Assembly (NCBI RefSeq): GCF_009835145.1
Contig: NZ_APKE01000034.1
Location: forward strand, 1-32,843
Source: Profundibacterium mesophilum KAUST100406-0324
GTDB lineage: Bacteria; Pseudomonadota; Alphaproteobacteria; Rhodobacterales; Rhodobacteraceae
Reading direction: 5' to 3'
DNA: 32,843 nt
Shown: positions 7,609 through 16,057 of the stretch, in pieces
Layout: the number at the start of each line of letters is the position of its first letter
Position numbering within the stretch: the stretch's first letter is position 1
Notes under the pieces: model-generated
What the model saw: only the letters and a program-made list of their open reading frames with translations
Database searches by the model: none
Told to the model about the DNA's origin: nothing
Made by a program: the position numbers and the translations under genes

Positions 7609-8352
7609 TCACATCGGGCACATCGCAGCTTCCAACTCCAACACGTGCATCGCCCGGAAACCGAAGGATCGCGGACCGTCGATGTCAGCACGCTGGCTGT
7701 CGCCGACAAACAGTATGCGGTCTGGGGACAGTCTCAGCCCCTCCGCCACATGGGTGTAGATCGCGGGCTCTGGCTTCAGGGCACCCACAAGGTAGGAGAA
7801 CGCCTCGATGTCCACCTGCCCTGGAAGGACGCTCCGGACTGCCGGACCATAGGGGCTGGCCAGGTTCGAGCAGAGGGCCGTCCGCAATCCAGCCGCACCG
7901 ACGCCGGTCAGGATGTCGGCCATGCCGTGTCTCAGCTGGAGAGAGGCCAGCTCGGCGGTAATTCCTGCCTCGACGCGAGCCATGATCTCCGGAGCAATCG
8001 CGAGCCCGAGGGAGGCCGGCCAGTCGGCCGTCACTCGATCTTCGCGCATCAGACGGTGCCTGAAATCCGACCGCGCGTTAGCTGGCAAAGCACGCAAGAA
8101 CGGGAGGTAGGCTCCGCGTCGATCTCCGATCTCAACCAAGGTGCCGAAGACATCGAAGCAGACCGCGTCGACCTCGCCGATGATGGTTGGACATGGTTGA
8201 GGCGCAGGGCGTTTCACAGGCGGTCCTGTTGCATCCGGTCGTGCCCTTCCCTTTTTTGTTCTGAGCCTGTCCAGACCGTTCCTATGAAGTGATGCCGGAT
8301 GCCGCTCTTGGTTTTCCCAAGCATGGTGCGAGGGTTGCAACGGGTTCGACAT
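7609..8352 (-). CDS. HAD-superfamily hydrolase
   Basis: A HAD-like phosphatase or dehalogenase-type hydrolase. Motif I is VCFDVFGTLVE (first Asp is the nucleophile), motif II is TALCSNLA (Ser), and KPEPAIY followed by ILFVGDSQRADIDGPRSFG gives motifs III and IV. The first ~55 residues from the ATG at 8352 do not look like a HAD N-terminus; a GTG at 8217 (VKRPAPQPC) is a plausible alternative start. The FDVFGT form fits the subclass containing haloacid dehalogenase and small-molecule phosphatases. The substrate is unknown. It lies between the oriT region and the replication origin, on the same strand as the mob genes. Confidence 0.8.
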   Translation of the reverse strand: MSNPLQPSHHAWENQERHPASLHRNGLDRLRTKKGRARPDATGPPVKRPAPQPCPTIIGEVDAVCFDVFGTLVEIGDRRGAYLPFLRALPANARSDFRHRLMREDRVTADWPASLGLAIAPEIMARVEAGITAELASLQLRHGMADILTGVGAAGLRTALCSNLASPYGPAVRSVLPGQVDIEAFSYLVGALKPEPAIYTHVAEGLRLSPDRILFVGDSQRADIDGPRSFGFRAMHVLELEAAMCPM

Positions 8353-8378
8353 TGGCCGGTGAGAACTTTGGGTGGCGG

Positions 8379-8387
8379 TTATCCACA
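8379..8387 (+). promoter_or_regulatory. DnaA box of plasmid origin
   Basis: A perfect TTATCCACA. It is followed by GTGTTAGAT (8396-8404), GTGTTAGAT (8407-8415) and GTGTTAC (8419-8425), spaced 11-12 bp. That pattern resembles a duplex-unwinding element. It is located immediately before the rep iterons. Confidence 0.75.
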
Positions 8388-8479
8388 GGCTTAGGGTGTT
8401 AGATATGTGTTAGATTCTGTGTTACGGATACGAAAAAGGGAATTTACCCCCATACTTTCAGAAGTTTAGATGCATCTTC

Positions 8480-8601
8480 GGTAACTAAAAACACGAATCT
8501 TGGTAACTGATATCCTGCTTTTGGTAACTGAAAACACGAATCTTGACAGCGGTAACTAAAAACACGAATGTCACCTCATGGTAACTGAAAACACGAATCT
8601 T
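8480..8601 (+). repeat. Iterons of the plasmid replication origin
   Basis: Four copies of GGTAACTnAAAACACGAAT start at 8480, 8523, 8551 and 8580, with a partial copy (GGTAACTGAT) at 8502. The copies alternate between CTA and CTG after GGTAA. The last copy covers the first codons of the rep gene. Together with the DnaA box upstream this forms a typical iteron-type origin. Confidence 0.88.
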
Positions 8602-9609
8602 GCCCCTCTCCTACCGGATCGCCATCCGCAGCACGACCTGTTCATTTGCGACGTTGCAGATGCGGTGCTCAAGGATGTGATGCAGCACATGGAGCATCCG
8701 TTCTACTCGCTCTCGAAGAAGCCTGAGACGACGGTAAAGCGGTACAGGAACGGCGAGAACTGGCTGGAAATCACGCCGAGTGTCAAAGGGCTCGCCACGA
8801 TCTACGACAAGGACATCCTAATATATTGCATCAGCCAGATCATGGCGAAGCTGAAGAAAGGCGAACAGGTCTCGCCACGCGTCCGGATCAACTCACGAGA
8901 GCTGTTGATCTTCGCCAACCGTGGTACGAGCGGCCGGGAGTATCAGTCCCTCCTCGATGCACTTGATCGTCTCGAAGGAACCAGGATCAGGACTAACATC
9001 GTGACCGGTGACGAGGAGCAGATCGACGGCTTTGGTTTGATAGACGCCTCCTCCATCCGCCGGAAACATGGCATGGACGGCCGCCTCCTCTGGTGCGAGG
9101 TTCAGCTTTCCGGCTGGGTGTTCAACGCGATCCGGAACGAGGAGGTCTTGACCTTACATCGGGACTACTTCCGCCTGCGGAAACCGATCGAAAGGCGCGT
9201 CTATGAGTTGGCCCGCAAGCATTGCGGTCAGCAGAAGACTTGGCGGATCACGCTCGCCAAGCTGTTGTTGAAGTCCGGCTCCCAGAGCCCGGAGAAGCGG
9301 TTCCGTCAGATGGTCAAAGAACTAGCGCGACACGATCACCTTCCCGATTACCGCGTCACGTTCGATGAAGAAGCCGATATGGTCATCTTCAACAACCGCG
9401 GAACGATGCATGGAGGTCCACTTATTGAAGGCCGCGTGTCCACCTTGAAGGCTGAGACCTACGAATGGGCGCGCGAGGCCGCCCCAGGATGGGACGTTTA
9501 CCACCTAGAGCAAGAGTGGCGAGAATGGATCGTCGAGCCGCCCCGCGATGCGGACCGTGCGTTCGTCGGCTTCTGCCGCAAATGGTTCGAGAAGCGCGGG
9601 CGACCGTAG
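8578..9609 (+). CDS. repA: Plasmid replication initiator (RPA family)
   Basis: A 343-aa replication initiator of the RPA family common on alphaproteobacterial plasmids. Recognisable segments are LLPDRHPQHDLFICDVADAV (about residues 10-29), MEHPFYSLSKKPETT, LATIYDKDILIYCISQIMAK (about 79-98) and YFRLRKPIERRVYELARKHC (about 200-219). It should bind the iterons and open the origin with DnaA. The ATG at 8578 is placed so that the fourth iteron encodes residues 1-8; homologues have a similarly short leader before LLP-x-RHP. No good ribosome-binding site is visible. Binding to the last iteron would also block its own expression. Confidence 0.9.
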   Translation: MVTENTNLAPLLPDRHPQHDLFICDVADAVLKDVMQHMEHPFYSLSKKPETTVKRYRNGENWLEITPSVKGLATIYDKDILIYCISQIMAKLKKGEQVSPRVRINSRELLIFANRGTSGREYQSLLDALDRLEGTRIRTNIVTGDEEQIDGFGLIDASSIRRKHGMDGRLLWCEVQLSGWVFNAIRNEEVLTLHRDYFRLRKPIERRVYELARKHCGQQKTWRITLAKLLLKSGSQSPEKRFRQMVKELARHDHLPDYRVTFDEEADMVIFNNRGTMHGGPLIEGRVSTLKAETYEWAREAAPGWDVYHLEQEWREWIVEPPRDADRAFVGFCRKWFEKRGRP

Positions 9610-9616
9610 GGTCGCA

Positions 9617-9706
9617 TAACCGGTACGAGAAACGTAACCGGTACTAGAAATAAATTAGGTATTGGAAATAAAACCGGTTACTGATATAAAACCGGTAATG
9701 AAAACA
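9617..9706 (+). repeat. Five phased 18-bp repeats, centromere-like
   Basis: Five tandem 18-bp units begin at 9617, 9635, 9653, 9671 and 9689, in exact phase. The best copy is TAACCGGTACTAGAAATA; others differ at two to five positions. A degenerate sixth, AGGTACGAGCA, follows just before the parA start. Directly repeated short sites before parA are typical of parC/parS sites bound by ribbon-helix-helix partner proteins. A role in parA autoregulation is equally likely. Confidence 0.75.
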
Positions 9707-9723
9707 AACGGCAGGTACGAGCA

Positions 9724-10392
9724 ATGCCAGTCATCGTCATGGCAAGCCCGAAGGGAGGCGTGGGGAAGTCTACCTGCGCCGTACTTCTTGCATCGGAGTT
9801 CGCCCGCATGGGAGCCGAGGTCACGGTTCTGGATTGCGACCCCAACAAGTCCCTGAGCCGCTGGGCATCTCACGGAATGCCCAAGGGCGTATCGCTGCTG
9901 AGCGATATCGGTCGCTCGGAAATCGTCCCGGCGATCCGCACCGCTGACGGCGATGGAAAGATCGTAATCGTCGATCTGGAGGGTATCGCATCACAGCTTG
10001 TGAGCCGCGCGATCTCTCAGGCCGATCTGGTCATCGTTCCGATGCAAGCAACCGCGCTCGATGCTGAGATCGGCTCTGAGGCTCTAGCCTTGGTGCGCGA
10101 AGAGGAAGATGCGCTTGGCCGCGAAATCCGACAGGCGGTGGTTCTGACAAAGACGAGCGCGGCCGTGAAGAGCCGCGTTCAGAGGGAGCTCGAGGAGCAA
10201 CTGCGCGGGGCAGGGATCGACGTGATTGAGCCCTCTCTGGTCGCCCGCGCTGCCTTTTCGGAGATCTTCGCTTACGGCGGCGATCTGACAGCAATGATGA
10301 ACGATCCGGAGATGATGACCGGCGGCAAGGTCGAAAAAGCCTTGAAGAACGCCCAGAGCTTCACGGAGGCTGTCTATGAACGGCTCAAATAG
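9724..10392 (+). CDS. parA: ParA-type partition ATPase
   Basis: A 222-aa Walker-type ATPase that positions plasmid copies before cell division. The deviant Walker A box is KGGVGKST (about residues 10-17), followed by VLDCDPNKSLSRW (A'-type motif, about 35-47) and IVIVDLEG (Walker B-like, about 79-86). The protein lacks an N-terminal HTH, as in type Ib ParA/ParF-like systems that use a small RHH partner. The ATG at 9724 immediately follows the phased repeats. The next gene overlaps its end by 17 bp, so the two are translationally coupled. Confidence 0.92.
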   Translation: MPVIVMASPKGGVGKSTCAVLLASEFARMGAEVTVLDCDPNKSLSRWASHGMPKGVSLLSDIGRSEIVPAIRTADGDGKIVIVDLEGIASQLVSRAISQADLVIVPMQATALDAEIGSEALALVREEEDALGREIRQAVVLTKTSAAVKSRVQRELEEQLRGAGIDVIEPSLVARAAFSEIFAYGGDLTAMMNDPEMMTGGKVEKALKNAQSFTEAVYERLK

Positions 10393-10651
10393 GCTAGCGG
10401 GTCTGACGGCTAGACCCAAGGAGACAAGCGCCGAAGAGGTCCGGCGCGTAGATGAGGTAGGGGAGGCGAGGGGGTTCCTGGACCGCACCCCACGCAAAAA
10501 GCCCGGTCGCAAGCCCAGCCCCAGGACCTACCAGCTGCACCCGAAGGTGTTTCCGAGAGTGGGGGAGGCGATCGCGGCAGAGGCCGAGAGGCTTGGCATC
10601 ACTCAAGGTCAGTTGATCGAAAGAATGTGGGACACTTACAGTTCAAATTAA
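10376..10651 (+). CDS. Small partition partner protein (RHH-like)
   Basis: A 91-aa protein overlapping the end of parA. The N-terminal half is polar and probably unstructured. A basic linker ([11 protein letters not shown]) is followed by [20 protein letters not shown] and [18 protein letters not shown], which has the strand-helix-helix pattern of ribbon-helix-helix DNA-binding proteins. Small basic proteins of this kind (ParG, ParB of type Ib systems) bind direct repeats upstream of parA and stimulate its ATPase. The gene position and size fit this role; direct homology was not established. Confidence 0.72.
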   Translation: MNGSNRLAGLTARPKETSAEEVRRVDEVGEARGFLDRTPRKKPGRKPSPRTYQLHPKVFPRVGEAIAAEAERLGITQGQLIERMWDTYSSN

Positions 10652-10703
10652 CAAAAAGACGTTCGACTGGTTCGAACTCCAATTGCATGTCAAAGCAGGC
10701 CAT

Positions 10704-12419
10704 ATGAATAGACCCCTCTCGATACAGCCACAGTTTGATGGATTCTGCCCTGTAGCTAATGCGGTTGAACGCTTGGCAGGTGCTTCGGGCCTAGAGGAGC
10801 GTGGTGCAATCTATACCAAACGCGAGGTTGTAGATTTCATCCTCGATCTGGTGGGCTACGAGGCTGACAAGCCGCTGACAAGCTATCGCATCCTCGAGCC
10901 CTCTTTTGGAGACGGGGATTTTATCCATCCGATCGTTGATCGGCTACTGGCCGCCGCGCAAGGGGAACCAGGCGGATTGACGGTTAAACGTCTCAAGCCA
11001 GCGCTGCGCGCAGTTGAGCTGCACCGTGCAACCTACATGAAACATCGGGCGAGCCTTGCGGAGAAGCTGCAAGGGGTCGGCTTGTCCGGTGCTGAGGCCG
11101 AAGAGCTGGTGACGGCCTGGCTGATCCAAGGCGATTTTCTGCTCTGTGATTTCGACCACGACTTCACGCATGTTGTCGGCAATCCGCCGTACATCCGGCA
11201 AGAGGTCATCCCAGACATCCTCATGACGGAGTATCGGCTGCGCTATGAGACGATCTTCGACCGCGCAGATATCTACATACCGTTCATCGAAAAATCGCTG
11301 AGCGCGCTCGAGCAGGGCGGGCGACTTAGCTTTATCTGCGCGGATCGTTGGATGAAAAACCGATACGGGCGGAAACTACGCGAGATGGTCAGCCGGGATT
11401 ACGCGCTGTCCATCTACGTCGATATGGTGGACACCCCCGCTTTTCATAGCGAGGTGACGGCCTATCCGGCGATCACCGTGATCGAACGGTCGAATGAAAA
11501 CCGCACGCGCGTCTTCGCGCGGCCGGAGATCGACCGGGATGCGCTGCGGTCGCTGAGCCGTGATCTGACGGCTCAGGAGCTAAGCAAGAACAGCATTGTC
11601 CGTGAAATCCGGGATGTCGCCGCAGGGACGGAGCCTTGGGTTTTGAGCGGGTTTGACGAGCTGGCCTTGGTCCGGCGGCTCGAGGCGAAGTTTCCAAGGC
11701 TGGAAGCGGCGGGGTGCAAGGTCGGGATCGGCGTTGCGACCGGCGCGGACAAAGCCTTCATCGGAGATTTCGAAGAGCTCGATGTCGAACCGTCCCGCAA
11801 GCTGCCATTGGTCATGACGCGGGACATCCTGACGGGCGAAGTGCAGTGGCAGGGCAGGGGGGTCATCAACCCCTTTGATGATGACGGCAAGCTGGTGCGC
11901 CTCGAGGAGTATCCGCGCCTGGCGAGGTATCTCGAAGAGCGGCGCGACGTGATCGCCGGTCGGCATGTCGCGACCAAAGCACCTGCCAACTGGTATCGAA
12001 CGATCGATCGAATTCATCCTGCGATCACCGACCGGGAAAAGCTATTGATCCCCGATATCAAGGGCGATGCAGCCATCGTGTACGAATCTGGCAAGCTGTA
12101 CCCGCACCACAATCTCTACTTCATCACCTCGAGCACCTGGGACGTGCGCGCCCTGCAAACGGTCATGAAATCGGGGATCGCGCGGCTCTTCGTCTCGCTC
12201 TACTCGACAAAGATGCGTGGGGGTTTCCTGCGCTTCCAGGCCCAATATCTGCGCCGCATCTGCCTGCCATCCTGGGACAGTGTCAGCGAAAAGCTACGGA
12301 CGACGCTCAGGGCGTTGTCAGAAGCGGATGATCCGGTGGCCCGCAACGCGGCCGTAGCAGAGCTTTACGGGCTCTCTTCGGGCGATATGCGGCTTGTCGA
12401 GGGGAGTGCAGCGGCATGA
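10704..12419 (+). CDS. DNA adenine methyltransferase of a type II RM system
   Basis: About 571 aa from the ATG at 10704 ([10 protein letters not shown]); an in-frame ATG 21 bp upstream is possible. Motif I is EPSFGDGDF (about residues 64-72) and motif IV is NPPY (about 159-162), the signature of N6-adenine methyltransferases. [13 protein letters not shown] near residue 35 is the motif X-like segment usual in gamma-type enzymes with a C-terminal target-recognition domain. Size and domain order match M.PaeR7I/M.XhoI. It should protect host sites from the endonuclease encoded next, whose start overlaps its stop (ATGA). Seven CTCGAG sites lie inside this and the next gene. Confidence 0.88.
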   Translation: MNRPLSIQPQFDGFCPVANAVERLAGASGLEERGAIYTKREVVDFILDLVGYEADKPLTSYRILEPSFGDGDFIHPIVDRLLAAAQGEPGGLTVKRLKPALRAVELHRATYMKHRASLAEKLQGVGLSGAEAEELVTAWLIQGDFLLCDFDHDFTHVVGNPPYIRQEVIPDILMTEYRLRYETIFDRADIYIPFIEKSLSALEQGGRLSFICADRWMKNRYGRKLREMVSRDYALSIYVDMVDTPAFHSEVTAYPAITVIERSNENRTRVFARPEIDRDALRSLSRDLTAQELSKNSIVREIRDVAAGTEPWVLSGFDELALVRRLEAKFPRLEAAGCKVGIGVATGADKAFIGDFEELDVEPSRKLPLVMTRDILTGEVQWQGRGVINPFDDDGKLVRLEEYPRLARYLEERRDVIAGRHVATKAPANWYRTIDRIHPAITDREKLLIPDIKGDAAIVYESGKLYPHHNLYFITSSTWDVRALQTVMKSGIARLFVSLYSTKMRGGFLRFQAQYLRRICLPSWDSVSEKLRTTLRALSEADDPVARNAAVAELYGLSSGDMRLVEGSAAA

Positions 12420-13153
12420 CACTCGATCTTGCGAACTTCGAAGACCAGGCCCGCGAAGCGGTCAAACTCTTCTGGGGCAACCGCGAAGCCGCGCTAGCGC
12501 GGCAAGTAGAGGCCGGGAACGTTGATGCCGGAACCCGAGGGGCGGTGACGGCGGGCAAGAACATGGATGGCTTCCTGGTCATCGCCCAAAGCCTCATCGA
12601 GGCCAACGGCCTCAAGGGTGCGCAGATTTGCGTACAGCAACGCGCTCTGACCCTGCCGGGCTTCTACCGGCCGACAAAGCTTTGGGACATGCTGGTGATG
12701 CATCGCGGCCAGCTCGTCGCCGCGCTCGAGTTCAAGTCTCAGGTAGGCCCTTCATTCGGCAACAACTTCAACAATCGCTGTGAAGAGGCGATCGGCACCG
12801 CCCACGACCTTTGGACGGCCTACAGGGAAGGAGCCTTCGGAGATGACGCACCGCGCCCGTTCCTGGGTTGGATCATGTTGCTCGAGGATTGCCCGAAGTC
12901 GAACGCGTCAGTCTCCGACAAGCAGCCGCATTTCTCGGTCGATCCGGCGTTTCGTCGGGCGTCCTACGCGCAGCGGTACGACATACTGTGCAAGCGCCTG
13001 GTACAGGAAGGGCTTTACACGAGCGCAACCTTTCTGGCCTCGCCACGAGAAGCCGCCGCCGATGGGGCGTACCGGCATATAAGCGATCTGACATCGCTGC
13101 GGACCTTCGTCACAGAATTTGCGGGTCACATAGCGGCCGTGGCGGCACGGTAG
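12416..13153 (+). CDS. PaeR7I/XhoI-type restriction endonuclease
   Basis: A 245-aa type II endonuclease closely resembling R.PaeR7I, which cuts CTCGAG. The hallmark is [11 protein letters not shown] followed by [19 protein letters not shown] (about residues 88-120). Asp91, Glu105 and Lys107 form the PD-(D/E)xK metal site. Length matches the ~246-aa family norm. Its ATG overlaps the methyltransferase stop by four bases, so the pair is coupled and the methyltransferase is made first. CTCGAG specificity is inferred from the family; the frequent CTCGAG sites nearby mean a matching methyltransferase would be essential. A SIR2-NTPase gene follows 5 bp later. Confidence 0.9.
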   Translation: MTLDLANFEDQAREAVKLFWGNREAALARQVEAGNVDAGTRGAVTAGKNMDGFLVIAQSLIEANGLKGAQICVQQRALTLPGFYRPTKLWDMLVMHRGQLVAALEFKSQVGPSFGNNFNNRCEEAIGTAHDLWTAYREGAFGDDAPRPFLGWIMLLEDCPKSNASVSDKQPHFSVDPAFRRASYAQRYDILCKRLVQEGLYTSATFLASPREAAADGAYRHISDLTSLRTFVTEFAGHIAAVAAR

Positions 13154-13158
13154 GTGAA

Positions 13159-15582
13159 ATGCCAATTGATATCCATATTTTAGCTCGACAAATCGAACCA
13201 GAGAAAACGGCACTGGTGCTAGGTGCAGGTGCCTCAATCCCATCTGGCGCGCCGACGGGAAACGAGCTGAGAGATCAGCTCGGTCAAGAGTTCGACATTG
13301 ACAGCTATCAAAGCTTTGGCCTTGCCGACCTTTCCACAATAATCGAGGCAAAGCGCGAGCGGTATCAGCTTGTGCGTGCAGTTCGCAAACGTATTCAGGG
13401 TTTGCAACCTACAGGCGGGCTGATGTCTCTCCCACTTTTCGAGTGGGCAGGTATTTTTTCCACTAACTACGATGATTTAGTGGAAAAAGCGTTCAGGAAA
13501 CACAGCAAATCCTTAAGAGTTTACTCTTCTAACCACGATTTCCATGGTGCTGGAATTACAGGCGAGCAGGAACTTTTCAAATTCCACGGGACTATCGACA
13601 AAGATGTTTGCGACGGCCATAATTCGCGCCTCATCATTACAAGCACTGACTATGACCAAGTAACAGGGTATAGAGAAGCCCTTTACGCTCGCTTGAAAGA
13701 CATGCTTTTTTCAAAGTCTGTTCTGATCGTAGGGCAGTCGCTTGTTGACCCTGACCTTCGATCTCTCGTGGATGAAGCCCAGAAAATTAAAAGCTCATCG
13801 GGCGCGCCAGGCAAGATTTTTCTTTTTGTTTTTCAAAAGAATGATGACCTGGCGACTGTATTTGAAGCGCGAGGGCTGACGGTTTGCTTCGGTGGCATTG
13901 ATGAGCTTTTTAGCGCTCTTCTTAAAGCTGCACCGGCAGAGCAACTTGTGATGTCGGTAACAACTGACGTGTTAGGCGCTGCTCCGCTTTTGGAGCCCGC
14001 GACAGCTACCGTTTCAACAGAAATCGCAAACCAGTCCGGTCAATTAGAAAGGATGTTTAGCGGCCGTGCGGCCAGTTATGCAGATATTGCTCGAGGTTGG
14101 TCATTTGGCCGTGAAGTTTCCGATTCTATTGAGGCTCAACACACTGATAACGAGAGAGCGCCGGTCTCTGTCGTGCTGGGCGTGGCAGGCGTAGGTAAAA
14201 CGACTGCAGTCAGAATGGCGCTGTCTCGACTTTCAGCTCGTGATTTAGAATGTTGGGAACACAAAACAGATTTTTCCTTCGAACCCGAACAATGGGCGCA
14301 GGTCAACGACGAGCTGGTGAAGCGGAAGAAAACGGGCGTTTTGTTCGTTGACGATGCACACTTGTTTCTACGTGATTTGAATAGGTTAATAGAGATTCTA
14401 GCCGCGAAGGATTCCTGGGCACTACGACTTATTCTTGTTTCATCTCGTCCGCATTGGAACCCGAGGCTCAAGAGCGCGGAGCTGTTTAAGAACCGCGAGG
14501 AATATGAGCTGTCCAGGCTATCGGTGACAGAAATCAACGGATTGCTGGACCTTCTCGCTTCAAGCGAAGACGTCCGTGATCTTGTGGAGGATACGTTCCT
14601 TGGGTTCAGCAGACCTCAACGGCTAGAACGTCTCAAGGAGCGTTGTGACGCAGATATGTTTGTCTGCATGAAAAATATATTTGGCTTCCAAGGCATCGAC
14701 ACCATTATCTTGGAAGAGTTTGCATCGCTACATGTAGACCTGCAGGACATCTATCGCGTTGTGGCTGGTATGCAGGCAATCGGCGCGAGAGTTCATCGTG
14801 AGTTGGTACGGCGGCTAACTGGATTAGAAGCGGGGCATGTATCTCGTGTACTCAATGATCTTGAGGGAATAATCGAAGAGTACACGGTCAGTGACCGTGA
14901 TGGCATTTATGGTTGGCGTGTGCGGCACCCTTTAATTGCTAACATTCTCGCAAGTTACAAATATTCGGATCAAGATGACCTTTACGATCTGTTCGACAAG
15001 GTTGTGACGACCATCAATCCCGCCTACCGATTTGAGGCACAATCAATCAATGATATGTGCGATCTGGAAACAGGGATCACAAGAATAGCTGATAGACATC
15101 GCCAGAACGTTCTCCTGAGGCGGATGATCTCAAATGCACCTAATCTTCGCGTGCCGCGCCATCGGCTGATCCACAATTTGATCGTTCTCGGAAAGTTTGA
15201 TGTGGCCGAAGGTGAGATTAGGATATTTGAAAGAGAACTAAGTACGGATGGCCCGGTCTTGCGGTATAAGATTCGCCTTAAACTTGGCATAGCCAAACAC
15301 GCAGGCGGAATTCAAAACGAAGACCGAGCTGCACTTGTCAGTGAGGCTTCTGCTATGGCCACAAAGTGCTTAGAACGATTCCCTGACGATAAAAATATGT
15401 ATCGCGTATATTTAGAAACAGGTGTTGATTGGTACCGGTACACGGGGAAATCTCAGTTGTTCGAAGACGCAATGTTGGCTGCGGCGGCGGCGCAAGAACG
15501 TCTATTAGACCCTGAACTTCGCTCCATCATTTCAAAGTATCTGAGGGTGGGTGAAGAGATGGGCATTCAAGTATACGGTTAG
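13159..15582 (+). CDS. SIR2-STAND-like NTPase, probable antiphage effector
   Basis: About 807 aa from the ATG at 13159 (MPIDIHILARQ). The N-terminal ~260 residues form a SIR2 domain: LVLGAGASIPSGAPTGNEL (from residue 19), FSTNYDDLVEKAF (near 97) and FKFHGTID with the expected catalytic His near 142. A P-loop ATPase follows: Walker A GVAGVGKTT near residue 340 and Walker B GVLFVDDAH near 393. The remaining C-terminal region is helical and may sense a phage product. The order SIR2 then NTPase then sensor recalls Avs5-type STAND defence proteins, which deplete NAD+. It begins 5 bp after the endonuclease gene and is noticeably lower in GC. Defence function is inferred. Confidence 0.8.
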   Translation: MPIDIHILARQIEPEKTALVLGAGASIPSGAPTGNELRDQLGQEFDIDSYQSFGLADLSTIIEAKRERYQLVRAVRKRIQGLQPTGGLMSLPLFEWAGIFSTNYDDLVEKAFRKHSKSLRVYSSNHDFHGAGITGEQELFKFHGTIDKDVCDGHNSRLIITSTDYDQVTGYREALYARLKDMLFSKSVLIVGQSLVDPDLRSLVDEAQKIKSSSGAPGKIFLFVFQKNDDLATVFEARGLTVCFGGIDELFSALLKAAPAEQLVMSVTTDVLGAAPLLEPATATVSTEIANQSGQLERMFSGRAASYADIARGWSFGREVSDSIEAQHTDNERAPVSVVLGVAGVGKTTAVRMALSRLSARDLECWEHKTDFSFEPEQWAQVNDELVKRKKTGVLFVDDAHLFLRDLNRLIEILAAKDSWALRLILVSSRPHWNPRLKSAELFKNREEYELSRLSVTEINGLLDLLASSEDVRDLVEDTFLGFSRPQRLERLKERCDADMFVCMKNIFGFQGIDTIILEEFASLHVDLQDIYRVVAGMQAIGARVHRELVRRLTGLEAGHVSRVLNDLEGIIEEYTVSDRDGIYGWRVRHPLIANILASYKYSDQDDLYDLFDKVVTTINPAYRFEAQSINDMCDLETGITRIADRHRQNVLLRRMISNAPNLRVPRHRLIHNLIVLGKFDVAEGEIRIFERELSTDGPVLRYKIRLKLGIAKHAGGIQNEDRAALVSEASAMATKCLERFPDDKNMYRVYLETGVDWYRYTGKSQLFEDAMLAAAAAQERLLDPELRSIISKYLRVGEEMGIQVYG

Positions 15583-16019
15583 GCCCGCCGAACCGTCTTC
15601 GTACTGACCTTGAACAGGCGCGCGATCTCGGCCAAGGGCCGATGCTCTTCATCCCGCATGCGCTTTACCTCGTCGCGCTGTGCAGGCGATAGGGCAGGGG
15701 GACGACCGCCGACACGTCCGCGCTTGCGGGCAGCTTGAAGCCCCTCCCTGGTGCGCTCCGATATCCGCTCTCTTTCGAATTGCGCGATCGAGGCGAAGAC
15801 GTGGAAGACAAGACGGCCTGCCGGTGTCGTCGTGTCGATGTCTTCGGCCAAGGATCGGAAGCCTGCACCGCGCTCCCGGATCGTCTCCACGATGTCGAGA
15901 AGATCACGAAGGGATCGTGCAAGCCGATCGTACTTAGTCACGACCACGACATCGCCTTGGCGAAGCTGATCGATCATCTGGTCGAGCTGCGGCCGTGACC
16001 GGGCCGACCCGGTGATCTT
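15579..16019 (-). pseudogene. Serine recombinase, 3' part, split by Tn3 insertion
   Basis: The C-terminal ~145 codons of a resolvase/invertase. It reads DPKITGSARSRPQLDQMIDQ, then DVVVVTKYDRLARSL, the linker segment FASIAQFERERISERTREGL, and a C-terminal HTH ending AEIARLFKVSTKTVRRA. The matching 5' part is at 22726-22829. Between them lies a Tn3-family transposon flanked by ATCTT on each side. Removing it and one ATCTT copy joins ...FADK to ITGSARS in frame, giving about 179 aa. This half has no start of its own at the junction; an internal ATG (MIDQLRQGD) could make only an inactive fragment. Its stop overlaps the SIR2-NTPase stop by four bases, in convergent orientation. Confidence 0.92.
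16015..16019 (+). repeat. Target-site duplication ATCTT, left copy
   Basis: ATCTT immediately left of the left inverted repeat; identical to 22726-22730 on the right. Five bp is the standard duplication length for Tn3-family transposition. Confidence 0.9.
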
Positions 16020-16057
16020 GGGGTCCTTTGCGGGAGAGTGTGAAATCCTACGCTAAG
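16020..16057 (+). repeat. Tn3 left inverted repeat (38 bp)
   Basis: Starts GGGGTCCTTTGCGGGAGAG and ends AATCCTACGCTAAG. The tnpR stop codon (TAG on the minus strand, 16053-16055) is contained in this repeat. Confidence 0.92.

Noticed and set aside
8480-9706. Short regular repeats that might suggest a CRISPR array.
   Set aside because: Units are contiguous or separated by very short spacers, and lie at rep and parA; they are iterons and partition repeats.
10669-10680. GGTTCGAACTCC, resembling a tRNA T-arm, just before the RM operon.
   Set aside because: No matching acceptor, D or anticodon arms surround it, so neither a tRNA nor a tRNA att site can be supported.
12868-13158. A 97-codon N-terminal extension of the SIR2-NTPase frame.
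   Set aside because: It overlaps the endonuclease gene in another frame and reads as low-complexity sequence; the SIR2 domain starts naturally at the ATG at 13159.
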